A stretch of 64,000 nucleotides of DNA from Rhabdaerophilum sp. SD176 (GTDB lineage Bacteria; Pseudomonadota; Alphaproteobacteria; Rhizobiales; Beijerinckiaceae): contig NZ_JARJNS010000002.1 in NCBI RefSeq assembly GCF_030143245.1, positions 372,001 through 436,000 of the forward strand. The letters are read 5' to 3'. The position numbers and the translations under genes are program-made. The notes beneath the pieces were generated by a model that saw only the letters and a list, made by a program, of their open reading frames with translations, had not been told where the DNA came from and did no database searches. Positions 52,561 through 60,320 of this stretch are shown piece by piece; the first letter of the stretch is position 1; each line of letters starts with the position of its first letter.

Positions 52561-53820
52561 TTGGCGCAGCTTTCGAATGATTGTTTTGCATTCAGTGGCA
52601 CGCTGCTCCGCCTGAATGCGGCGCTCGACGATCTCGCGGCCCGCCTTGTTCCGGTGGCGGAAGTCGAGAATGCCCCGCTCGCCGATGCGCAGGGGAGAGT
52701 GCTGGCTTCTGCCCTGCTGGCACCTGTGCCGGTTCCGGGCTTCGCCAATTCCGCTGTCGATGGCTACGCAGTTCGACATGCCGATCTGCAGGCGGAAGGG
52801 CCGACGTGCCTGCCGGTCTCCGGGCGCGTCCCGGCCGGAGCGCTTGCGGTGCCGGCCTTGGTGCCCGGGCATGCCATGCGCATCTTCACCGGTGCGATGA
52901 TGCCCCCGGGTGCCGATACGGTGTACATGCAGGAAGATGTGACGCTGGATGGTGATGCGGTGATCCTGCCGCCCGGCCTGAAACCGGGCGCCAACAGCCG
53001 CGAAGCGGGCGAGGATTTCGAACCTGGCAAGCCGGTCCTGTCGCCGGGGAGCCGGCTCGATGCGCGGAGTCTTTCTGCGCTGGCGGCTCTGGGCATCGGC
53101 GTGGTGGCGGTGCGGCGGCCGCTCCGCGTTGCCGTCTTCTCGACGGGAGACGAGCTGCGCGATGCCGGGCATCCCGCGCCGCTCCCGCCGGGTGCGATCC
53201 GGGATGCGAATCGTCCCATGCTGCTGGCGCTGCTCCGCAATCGCGGGCTCGCCGCCACCGATCTCGGTATCCTGCCGGATTCACGAACCGCCATCCGAGA
53301 GGCGCTGGTTGCTGCCTCGGAGGACCATGACGTGCTGCTGACCAGCGGCGGCGTCTCTACCGGCGAAGAGGATCATGTTCGTTTCGCGGTCGAGGAGGCC
53401 GGGCGGCTCGATTTCTGGCGCCTCGCCATCAAGCCGGGCCGACCCATCGCCATGGGCCATCTCGGAAAGGCCGTCGTGCTTGGCATGCCCGGCAACCCGG
53501 CCGCGGTTCTGGTGACGTTTTCGCGCTTCGTCGGCCCCGTGCTGGACATGCTTGCCGGCGCCCGGCCCGTCCGCCCGTTGCCACGCTGGCTGCCTGCCGG
53601 GTTTTCCTATCGCAAGAAGGCCGAGCGGCTCGAATATGTCCGGGCAAGCATCATCAGGAATGCGGGTGCGCTCGAGGCCTGGCGCTTCCCGCGCGATGGT
53701 GCGGCCCTGATCTCTTCACTGATCGAGACCGACGGTCTCGTCGAGCTGGAAGAAGAAAGGCTCGCCGTTCAGCCGGGCGAGCCTGTGGCGTTCTATTCCT
53801 ATGCCGACCTGATGGTCTGA
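52561..53820 (+). CDS. moeA: Molybdopterin molybdenumtransferase MoeA
   Basis: MoeA inserts molybdate into adenylylated molybdopterin. The 419-residue product has the four-domain MoeA layout: ANSAVDGYAVRHADL (conserved Asp), RIFTGAMMPPGADTVYMQED, FSTGDELRDAG, LLTSGGVSTGEEDHVR, and KPGRPIAMGHLGKAVVLGMPGNPAA. The start is predicted at a TTG codon at 52561, which has a GGGGAG ribosome site 7 nt upstream and no better ATG nearby. Confidence 0.93.
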   Translation: MAQLSNDCFAFSGTLLRLNAALDDLAARLVPVAEVENAPLADAQGRVLASALLAPVPVPGFANSAVDGYAVRHADLQAEGPTCLPVSGRVPAGALAVPALVPGHAMRIFTGAMMPPGADTVYMQEDVTLDGDAVILPPGLKPGANSREAGEDFEPGKPVLSPGSRLDARSLSALAALGIGVVAVRRPLRVAVFSTGDELRDAGHPAPLPPGAIRDANRPMLLALLRNRGLAATDLGILPDSRTAIREALVAASEDHDVLLTSGGVSTGEEDHVRFAVEEAGRLDFWRLAIKPGRPIAMGHLGKAVVLGMPGNPAAVLVTFSRFVGPVLDMLAGARPVRPLPRWLPAGFSYRKKAERLEYVRASIIRNAGALEAWRFPRDGAALISSLIETDGLVELEEERLAVQPGEPVAFYSYADLMV

Positions 53821-53823
53821 CGA

Positions 53824-53961
53824 TCAGTTGGCCCGATCGAGACGTGCACCCGTCGTGGCATAGGCCTGATCAGCCGATTTCTGGAAATTGGCGTTCAGCA
53901 CGAAGGAAGAACCAATCGAGATGACGAGGATCGCGGCAATCGCCAGGGCGAAAGACTTCAT
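53824..53961 (-). CDS. Small single-pass membrane protein (45 aa), unknown function
   Basis: This 45-residue frame reads MKSFALAIAAILVISIGSSF and continues with a polar tail (NANFQKSADQAYATTGARLD). It has a clear AAGGAG ribosome site a few bases upstream of ATG at 53959-53961. One hydrophobic segment of about 17 residues lies at the N-terminus, which could be a membrane anchor or uncleaved signal. It lies 3 nt from the moeA stop on the opposite strand, in the leftward direction of mobA and fdhD. I recall similar short proteins near alphaproteobacterial Mo-cofactor genes, but no function is known. Confidence 0.65.
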   Translation of the reverse strand: MKSFALAIAAILVISIGSSFVLNANFQKSADQAYATTGARLDRAN

Positions 53962-54009
53962 TTTTTTCTCCTTGGTCCGGCGATCAGCCGGCGTGAAAGC
54001 ATAGGAAAC

Positions 54010-54630
54010 CTAGGGTATTTGGCCGCCTTCCACAAGCGGAAGCAAGGCTTCGGCCTGCAGCAATTCGTCCGGGGTATTCACGTTGAAGAAGGGATCATAA
54101 CCCTCATGCGGCCATTCCACGGCGGCGCAACCATATCGTCCGGTAAATCGGTCGATCTTGCGCTCGCCAGCCACCAGAGCGTCGCGAAGGTCGTCGCGGC
54201 AGGAGATCGGCCAGAGGCCAATGACGGGATGCGTCCAGCCGTCGGATGCCGCGCAGGCGAAGGCGGTTCCGGCACCCGCGCGCCCCGTCAGCAGGCGTGA
54301 CGCGAGGTTCTTCGGGATGAACGGGCAGTCGCCGGGAACGGAGAGGATATCGGTGACACCGTCTTGCCCGACAGCCCAGTCGAGACCGGCAAGGATGCCG
54401 GCAAGAGGGCCGGGATAATCCGGCAGCGCATCCGACACCACGGGAAGGGAATAGCTGGCAAACCGACCGGGGTCGGCATTCGCGTTCAACACAAGACGTC
54501 CGGCGGGTGCTGCCAGACGATCGATCACACGGTCGAGAATGGCGCGGTCTCCGAGGCGCTTCAGGGGCTTGTCACCCCCGCCCATTCGGGTCGCCCTGCC
54601 TCCGGCGAGGATGACATAGGCAAGGCTCAT
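54010..54630 (-). CDS. mobA: Molybdenum cofactor guanylyltransferase MobA
   Basis: MobA attaches GMP to Mo-molybdopterin to form the bis-MGD cofactor used by formate dehydrogenase. The 206-residue protein starts with the nucleotidyltransferase signature VILAGGRATRMGGGDKPLKRLG and has LSVPGDCPFIP and NVNTPDEL. It overlaps fdhD by 4 nt (ATGA), so the two maturation factors are coupled. Confidence 0.94.
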   Translation of the reverse strand: MSLAYVILAGGRATRMGGGDKPLKRLGDRAILDRVIDRLAAPAGRLVLNANADPGRFASYSLPVVSDALPDYPGPLAGILAGLDWAVGQDGVTDILSVPGDCPFIPKNLASRLLTGRAGAGTAFACAASDGWTHPVIGLWPISCRDDLRDALVAGERKIDRFTGRYGCAAVEWPHEGYDPFFNVNTPDELLQAEALLPLVEGGQIP

Positions 54631-55505
54631 TCTCCGGCCCCCTTCCGGCGATTGCGCGCTGATTCCTCGGGGATATAAGCCAGATCCTGATCGTAGATCA
54701 GCCTGTCCTGGCCAGAGAGTACAAGGAAGCGCTTTCCGCGCGCCCGCCCGATCAGCGTCAGCCCGGCTTTTCGTGCCAGTTCGACACCCCAGGCGGTGAA
54801 GCCGGACCGCGAGACCAGTACCGGAATTCCCATGCGGACGGTCTTGATCACCATCTCGGATGTCAGCCGGCCTGTCGTGTAAAAGATCTTGTCTGCCGGA
54901 TCGATGCCATGCCGATACATGTAGCCGGCAATCTTGTCGACGGCATTGTGGCGTCCGACATCCTCCATATAGACAAGGGGCCTGTCTTCTCGCGCAAGGA
55001 TCGAACCGTGAATGGCGCCGGATTCGAGATAGAGCGACGGTGTCTGGTTGATCTTGTGCGTCAGATGGTAAAGCCAGGATGTGCGGAGCGGCGTCTGCGG
55101 CAGGCGGGCATTCTCGATCACGTCCATCAGATCACCGAAGACGGTGCCTTGCGCGCATCCCGAGGTCTGGATCTTCTTTTTCAGCTTCTCCTCGAAATCG
55201 GTCTCTGTCGCGGTCCGGACGACCACGACATCGAGATCCTCGTCATGCTCGACCGCCGTGACTTCCGTATCCGGCGAGAGCATGTTCTGGTTCAAAAGAT
55301 AGCCGAGCGCGAGATATTCGGGGTAGTCGCCGATCGTCATCATGGTGACGATCTCGCGTGCGTTGAGAAACAGGGTCAGCGGCCGTTCGACGGTAACACG
55401 GGTCTCGATGGCGGCGCCGGTCTCGTCATGGCCTGAAACGGCCTCGGACAGGCGCGGATCGGCCGGATCAGGCCTCAGCCAGTACTCTTCTAGAAAATCC
55501 ATCAT
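54627..55505 (-). CDS. fdhD: Formate dehydrogenase accessory sulfurtransferase FdhD
   Basis: FdhD transfers sulfur from IscS to the Mo cofactor, giving the sulfido ligand that FdhA needs. The 292-residue protein shows the family core: ERPLTLFLNAREIVTMMTIGD, MEDVGRHNAVDKIAGYM, TTGRLTSEMVIKTVRMGIPVLVSRSGFTAWGVELARKAGLTLIG (as separate motifs). The usual CxxC loop is reduced to TSGCAQGTVFGD with a single Cys117, the only Cys I see in the protein. It is cotranscribed with mobA. Confidence 0.93.
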   Translation of the reverse strand: MMDFLEEYWLRPDPADPRLSEAVSGHDETGAAIETRVTVERPLTLFLNAREIVTMMTIGDYPEYLALGYLLNQNMLSPDTEVTAVEHDEDLDVVVVRTATETDFEEKLKKKIQTSGCAQGTVFGDLMDVIENARLPQTPLRTSWLYHLTHKINQTPSLYLESGAIHGSILAREDRPLVYMEDVGRHNAVDKIAGYMYRHGIDPADKIFYTTGRLTSEMVIKTVRMGIPVLVSRSGFTAWGVELARKAGLTLIGRARGKRFLVLSGQDRLIYDQDLAYIPEESARNRRKGAGE

Positions 55506-55600
55506 GCTGCATCAGATCCGCGCGAACCGGGCTGGCACCATAACGCAAGCGCCCGCGAAGGCGAGAGGGATGCCTTGACCGGATGCCGCAGCCGGATGGA

Positions 55601-56110
55601 TCAGTTGAACTGGACGATCCGGGCCGAGACGGCCCGCGCGAGGACCAAGGTCGGCACCGAGAACAGTGCATTCGGCGCACCGGACGGGCACCAGACCCGG
55701 GCAAAGCGCGTCAGGCTGATATCCATCAACATCGGAACGCGGTTCTGGTGGCCGATCGGCGGAACACAGCCCATCGGGAAGCCGGTGAACCGCAACGTGA
55801 AATCGGCGTCCGCCCGTTGGAGATTCTCGCCCACCATCGGACCGAGGATGCGGTCATTCACGCGGGTGGCGGCGGAGTGAAGGATCAGGAAGTTCTTTTT
55901 TGTCGCCTTGCCGCGCATCAGCAACGCCTGGACGATGAAATTGACCTCGCAGCCGCAGGCTTCCGCCAGCTCCTCGGGTGCGGTCATTGCGCGGGGGAGC
56001 ATCTGGAGTGTGTAGGGAATAGCAGCGCGGTCCATCGCGTCCGCCACCCGGCGGACCATGGCCGGCGCGGCCAAAACGTCGGCACCAGCCGGGGGCTGCT
56101 GCTCGCTCAT
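55601..56110 (-). CDS. YbaK/EbsC-type aminoacyl-tRNA deacylase family protein
   Basis: This 169-residue protein matches the YbaK/ProX editing-domain family that hydrolyses mischarged tRNAs. Features are LPRAMTAPEELAEACGC, a Lys-rich KATKKNFLILHSAATRVN, FPMGCVPPIGHQNRVPMLMD (the GxxPxGH-type motif) and a C-terminal SVPTLVLARAV. The ATG at 56108-56110 gives the normal N-terminus; an upstream in-frame extension of 24 codons is not conserved in character. Substrate amino acid unknown. Confidence 0.82.
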   Translation of the reverse strand: MSEQQPPAGADVLAAPAMVRRVADAMDRAAIPYTLQMLPRAMTAPEELAEACGCEVNFIVQALLMRGKATKKNFLILHSAATRVNDRILGPMVGENLQRADADFTLRFTGFPMGCVPPIGHQNRVPMLMDISLTRFARVWCPSGAPNALFSVPTLVLARAVSARIVQFN

Positions 56111-56187
56111 GAGGTCTATCGGTTGCGCGGCCGTCACGTGGTCGATCCCCAGTATCCAAAATCGGGGACAGTCTGCGCGCATTCCGG

Positions 56188-57099
56188 TTAAGGTTTTGTT
56201 CCCGAGCCGGGGATAACGGGGAAGCAGAAGCCGCCGAGATCGTCGATCTGGCTTTTCCGTCCGGCAAAGCCGCGCCGGCGCAACTCGAAGCTGCGTGTTT
56301 TCGGGTCGATCCGGATCAGGTGATATTCGGCCTTGTGCAGCGGCGTGCCGGGCACTGCCGAAGCCGAGCCGACACCGACCACGGGGACCGGCCCCGAAAC
56401 GGACTCGATCACGTTGAGCGAATGCCGGTGGTTATGGCCGTGAAGCACGAGTTCCGCGCCATGTTCGGCCAGAAGCCGTGTGAATTCCTTGTTGTCCTTC
56501 AGGCTTCGGCCGAAGCGGGAAGCGTTCCTGACCGGCGGGTGATGGATCATCAGCACGCGGAAAAGGCCAGCCTTGCGCGTTTCGTCGAGCATCGCCGCGA
56601 GGGCCTGGCGCTGGGCCCGGCCGACCTTCCCGGTCGCCATGAAGGGAAGGGTGGGAATGCCTGAATTCACCCCGATCAGGGCGATGGAACCCCGCTGGCG
56701 GAGATAGGGGAAAGCGTGGCTTTCAGCCGTGTCTCCCGACATGAAAGGGCTGAACACGGCTGCCATGGCCGGCAATGATACGCGGATATAGGCATCGTGG
56801 TTTCCGGGAACGATGCTCACGCGGTCCGGGCCGCCGAGGATTTCCGTTGTGGCCAAGGCCTGCGGGAATTCGTCTTCATGGCCGATATTGACGAGGTCGC
56901 CGGTCAGAGCGATGTGGTCTGGTGACTGCTCGAGGATATCCGCCATGATGGCGGCCAGCACATCCATGTTATGGATCGTCGCACGGGCGCTGTGCCAGTT
57001 GAGCGCGCCGGTCAGCCGCTTGTTCAGCAGCTCCCGGAAAGGGATGCGGGGAAGCGGCCCGATATGGGGATCGGAGAGATGGGCGAGGGTAAAGGTCAA
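56188..57099 (-). CDS. Metallophosphoesterase (CpdA/Icc-like)
   Basis: This 303-residue calcineurin-type phosphoesterase has the full metal-binding motif set: LSDPHIG, ALTGDLVNIG, VPGNHDAY, MIHHPPV and HGHNHRHSLN. It resembles 3',5'-cAMP phosphodiesterase CpdA and related proteins, but the substrate is uncertain. Its first 21 nt overlap the 5' end assigned to the divergent NUDIX gene. Confidence 0.87.
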   Translation of the reverse strand: MTFTLAHLSDPHIGPLPRIPFRELLNKRLTGALNWHSARATIHNMDVLAAIMADILEQSPDHIALTGDLVNIGHEDEFPQALATTEILGGPDRVSIVPGNHDAYIRVSLPAMAAVFSPFMSGDTAESHAFPYLRQRGSIALIGVNSGIPTLPFMATGKVGRAQRQALAAMLDETRKAGLFRVLMIHHPPVRNASRFGRSLKDNKEFTRLLAEHGAELVLHGHNHRHSLNVIESVSGPVPVVGVGSASAVPGTPLHKAEYHLIRIDPKTRSFELRRRGFAGRKSQIDDLGGFCFPVIPGSGTKP

Positions 57100-57663
57100 G
57101 CAGGCCTCGAAACCGGTCGCGACGCCAAGGGGCGCGTTACGTCCCTGTCGCGTGTAACCCCTTCCCCGTCAAGCCTCCAGAAGCCGAAGGGGCAGCCAAT
57201 TCCGTTCTGGAAGCGCGTTCTCCGCCGGGTCCTCCATCTCTGGTTCTATCTGTCCCGCGGGATGACGCTCGGCGTCCGGGCCATCGCGCTGGACGGGGAG
57301 GGCCGGGTCTTTCTCGTGCGGCATACCTATGTGGCCGGCTGGCATTTGCCGGGAGGTGGCGTGGAATGGGGCCAGAGCCTGCTGGACGCGCTGGCGATGG
57401 AACTCCGCGAGGAGGGTAATCTTGTCGCCGAGAGCCCGCCGGAACTGGTCGGGCTCTACTGGAACCGCCATGTCTCGCGGCGCGACCATGTGGCGGTCTA
57501 CGGGATCCGCCAGGTGCGGCAAACCGGCCCGCGCCCGCCTGACCGCGAGATTGCCGAGGCTGAGTTCTTCCCGCTGGATGCCCTGCCTGAGGGAACCACG
57601 GCGGGCACGCGTGCCCGCCTGGCCGAGTGGCTCGAAGGCAAGCCAGCCTCGCCTTTCTGGTGA
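57079..57663 (+). CDS. NUDIX hydrolase
   Basis: This protein has the Nudix box GGGVEWGQSLLDALAMELREEGNL (given here as the region near residues 90-113), preceded by WKRVLRRVLHLWFYLSRGMTLGVRAIALD. That leader is conserved in character among related alphaproteobacterial NUDIX proteins, so translation must begin upstream of about 57178. The only standard start there is ATG at 57079, which gives 194 residues but overlaps the divergent phosphoesterase gene by 21 nt; a CTG near 57145 is an alternative. The substrate is unknown. Confidence 0.78.
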   Translation: MGEGKGQAGLETGRDAKGRVTSLSRVTPSPSSLQKPKGQPIPFWKRVLRRVLHLWFYLSRGMTLGVRAIALDGEGRVFLVRHTYVAGWHLPGGGVEWGQSLLDALAMELREEGNLVAESPPELVGLYWNRHVSRRDHVAVYGIRQVRQTGPRPPDREIAEAEFFPLDALPEGTTAGTRARLAEWLEGKPASPFW

Positions 57664-57705
57664 AAGCGCTTGACGGCGGCAGCAAGTCCGGTGATCACGC
57701 GGCCC

Positions 57706-58206
57706 ATGCAGGGCCTGGAATTCATCATCACCCACCAGAAGCCGAAGGATGACGAGGCGGTCGAACGGCTGCATGCGCGCGCCTTCGGGCCGGGGCGCTA
57801 TGCGCGGACAGCGTTCCGCATCCGCGAACAGGCCGGGCAGACGGAAGGGCTTGCCTTCGTTGCGTATGTCGGATCGCTGCTGGTGGCGGCAGTCCAACTG
57901 ACGCCGATCCGGATCGGTGCGCGGCCGGCCTTCATGCTGGGCCCGCTGACGGTGGATCCGCCTTTCGAGGGCAAGGGGATCGGCCGCGCCCTGCTGGAGC
58001 GCTGCGCGCATTCCGCCCGGGCGCTGGGATCGACGCTGATCCTTCTTGTGGGCGACGAGGCCTATTACAAGCGCAGTGGCTACCGGCGCGTGCCACCGGG
58101 GCAGATCACCCTGCCCGGGCCGGTCGATCCAATGCGCCTGCTGGCACTGGAGCTCGAACCGGATGCTCTCGCCATGATGCGGGGCGAGGTGCGCGGCGGC
58201 ACCTGA
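57706..58206 (+). CDS. GNAT-family N-acetyltransferase (YhbS-like)
   Basis: This 166-residue acetyltransferase has the acetyl-CoA-binding motif A region TVDPPFEGKGIGRALLERC and the C-terminal GDEAYYKRSGYRRVPPG typical of YhbS-like proteins. The substrate is unknown. The start may be ATG at 57706, GTG at 57691 or TTG at 57670; ATG is used here because the conserved domain begins directly after it. It follows the NUDIX gene by about 40 nt and converges on the membrane-protein operon. Confidence 0.82.
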   Translation: MQGLEFIITHQKPKDDEAVERLHARAFGPGRYARTAFRIREQAGQTEGLAFVAYVGSLLVAAVQLTPIRIGARPAFMLGPLTVDPPFEGKGIGRALLERCAHSARALGSTLILLVGDEAYYKRSGYRRVPPGQITLPGPVDPMRLLALELEPDALAMMRGEVRGGT

Positions 58207-58214
58207 CGCGTTGA

Positions 58215-60320
58215 TCAGCCGCCGGCCGGGCGGCGCCGGCGCAGCCCCTCCGCCAGCCATGTTGCGAGGATCGGGATCAACAGGAGGCCGAGCCCGAGGA
58301 AACCGAGCCCCAGCGGCAGGACACTGACTCCGCGCAGGATGGAGGCCTCGGTCGGGCGCAGGCCGATATAGTCGCTGCCGCTGAAGCGCGTGCCCGAGCG
58401 GATATCGACCAGGCGGGGCAGGACAAGCGTGCTGTTCGGATAGAGGCGGCGCACCGAACCGCCGGTGGCTTCGGCGATCGGGGCGAGGTCAGAGGTGGTG
58501 CTGACAACCTGGCGGAATTCCCGGGGGTTGGGCTGGCCCGCATTCACGAAAGCAACAAGGCCGCCATTTTCCGCCCGGTAGAGCCCGGCACGCCGGATGG
58601 CGATTTCTGCACGCCAGATTCCGGGCTCGGCCTCGCTCAGCGTGACTGGCAGGGCCTCGCCCGAGGGTTCGATGATCCGCGCGTCACCCGGCGGGCCGGC
58701 AATGGTCCGCCGCTCGATCTGGATGCGGCCGGCCGCGACGGAGAGGCGCAGTGCTTCCTCCTCGAGTTCCGGTTCCTTCATCAGCCAATGCGACGTACGG
58801 CGGAGCAGGTCAAGATAGGGGCCACCACCGGCATAGCCGCGGGCCCAGAGCCAGACATGGTCGGACAGGAAGAGCCCGACGCGGCCCTTGCCCTCGCGGC
58901 GAAGTTCAAGCAACGGCAGGTTGTCGATGCCGTTGAGCAGGCTCTGGCCCTCGCGACTGCGCGCGGCGATCTGCCGGAACCAGGGCGACCAGACCGGCGT
59001 TCCCTGCGGCCCGGTTGCGCCTTCGAGGTTTCGCGTCACCGGGTGCTTGCGGCCGAGATCCGTCACTTCGGCACGATAGGCCCGTTCGACGATGGAGCCG
59101 GTGGGTTCCGCCGGCATGATCTCGCGCAGGGGCGTCGTCAGCAATCCGCCACGCGCGACGATTTCCGGCCCTACGGCGAAAAGGATCGCGCCGCCTTCGC
59201 GGACATAGCGCACCATGTTCTCGAAATAGAGCGTCGGCAGGAAGGTCTGGTTCGAATAGCGGTCGAAGATGATCAGGTCGAATTCGGAGATCTTGGTGAC
59301 GAAGAGTTCCCGCGTCGGGAAGGCGATCAGCGACAATTCGTTCGTCGGCGTTCCGTCCTGCTTTTCCGGCGGGCGGAGAATGGTGAAATGCACGAGGTCG
59401 ACATTGGGGTCGGCCTTGAGCAGGTTACGCCAGGTGCGTTCGCCGGCATGGGGTTCACCCGAGACGAGCAGAACGCGAAGCTTCTCACGCACACCGTCAA
59501 TGGGCAGTGCAAGCAGGTTGTTGAGGGGTGTCAGCTCGCCCGGAGCGGTCTCGACCGAAATCTCGAACAGGTTCATGCCCGCCCGGTCGATGCGCAGGGG
59601 CAGCCGTGCGGGCACGCCGGCAATGACGTTGCGCGTGCCGAGAACCTGCCCGTTCTGGCGGATCGTCATCCGGACCGGGCCGGCCGGCGCGCCCTGGTTC
59701 TCGACCCGGACACTGACCGTCACATCCTTCCCGACAATGCCGAAGCGCGGCGCTTCGACAAGCTCGATGCGCCGGTCGAACTCGCCGGACCGCCCGGTCA
59801 CCAGGGCATGGAGCGGCGCCGTGAAGGGCAGGCGTGCCCTGTCAGCCGGGATGTCATGCACCACGCCGTCCGTGATGGCGATCACGCCGGCGAGCCGGTC
59901 CTGCGGGATGTCCCGCGTGGCGCCGGCAATCGCATCGAAAAGGCGGGTGCCGTCGCCATTGCCCTCGCGGTCAAAGACCTCGATCAGCCGGGTCTCGGTA
60001 TTCGGCCGGTCCTTCAGCCTGTCGGTCAGCGCCTTGAGCGCGGCCTCTGTTTCCTGCTGCCGATTGCCGATCGTCTGCGAGCCGGAGCGATCCACAGCGA
60101 TGGCGACGATATCGGTCAGCCGGTCCCGCTTCTCGTTGATGATGCGCGGATCGGCGAGGCCAGCCAGCACCAGAACCAACGCTGCGAGGCGGATCCAGGC
60201 GCCGCGCTTGCCGCGCCAGACCAGAAGGGCAACCGCCACGAGCCCGACCAGCGCCAGAGCAGCAAGGAAAGGCCAGGGCAGGAAGGGCGAGAAGGCAAGG
60301 CTCCAGCGATCCGCACTCAT
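58215..60320 (-). CDS. Membrane protein with glutamine-amidotransferase-like domain, Bat-type locus
   Basis: This 701-residue protein has two N-terminal transmembrane helices (about residues 15-60), a large extracytoplasmic region with vWA-like and ThuA/glutamine amidotransferase-like segments (LLVSGEPHAGERTWRNLLKADP; FENMVRYVREGGAILFAVGPE), and one C-terminal helix (LPLGLGFLGLGLLLIPILATW). A DRSGSQTIG segment resembles a degenerate metal-ion-dependent adhesion site. It is the last gene of a leftward operon with DUF4159/BatA and DUF58 proteins and overlaps the former by 4 nt. The function of this set is unknown. Confidence 0.75.
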   Translation of the reverse strand: MSADRWSLAFSPFLPWPFLAALALVGLVAVALLVWRGKRGAWIRLAALVLVLAGLADPRIINEKRDRLTDIVAIAVDRSGSQTIGNRQQETEAALKALTDRLKDRPNTETRLIEVFDREGNGDGTRLFDAIAGATRDIPQDRLAGVIAITDGVVHDIPADRARLPFTAPLHALVTGRSGEFDRRIELVEAPRFGIVGKDVTVSVRVENQGAPAGPVRMTIRQNGQVLGTRNVIAGVPARLPLRIDRAGMNLFEISVETAPGELTPLNNLLALPIDGVREKLRVLLVSGEPHAGERTWRNLLKADPNVDLVHFTILRPPEKQDGTPTNELSLIAFPTRELFVTKISEFDLIIFDRYSNQTFLPTLYFENMVRYVREGGAILFAVGPEIVARGGLLTTPLREIMPAEPTGSIVERAYRAEVTDLGRKHPVTRNLEGATGPQGTPVWSPWFRQIAARSREGQSLLNGIDNLPLLELRREGKGRVGLFLSDHVWLWARGYAGGGPYLDLLRRTSHWLMKEPELEEEALRLSVAAGRIQIERRTIAGPPGDARIIEPSGEALPVTLSEAEPGIWRAEIAIRRAGLYRAENGGLVAFVNAGQPNPREFRQVVSTTSDLAPIAEATGGSVRRLYPNSTLVLPRLVDIRSGTRFSGSDYIGLRPTEASILRGVSVLPLGLGFLGLGLLLIPILATWLAEGLRRRRPAGG

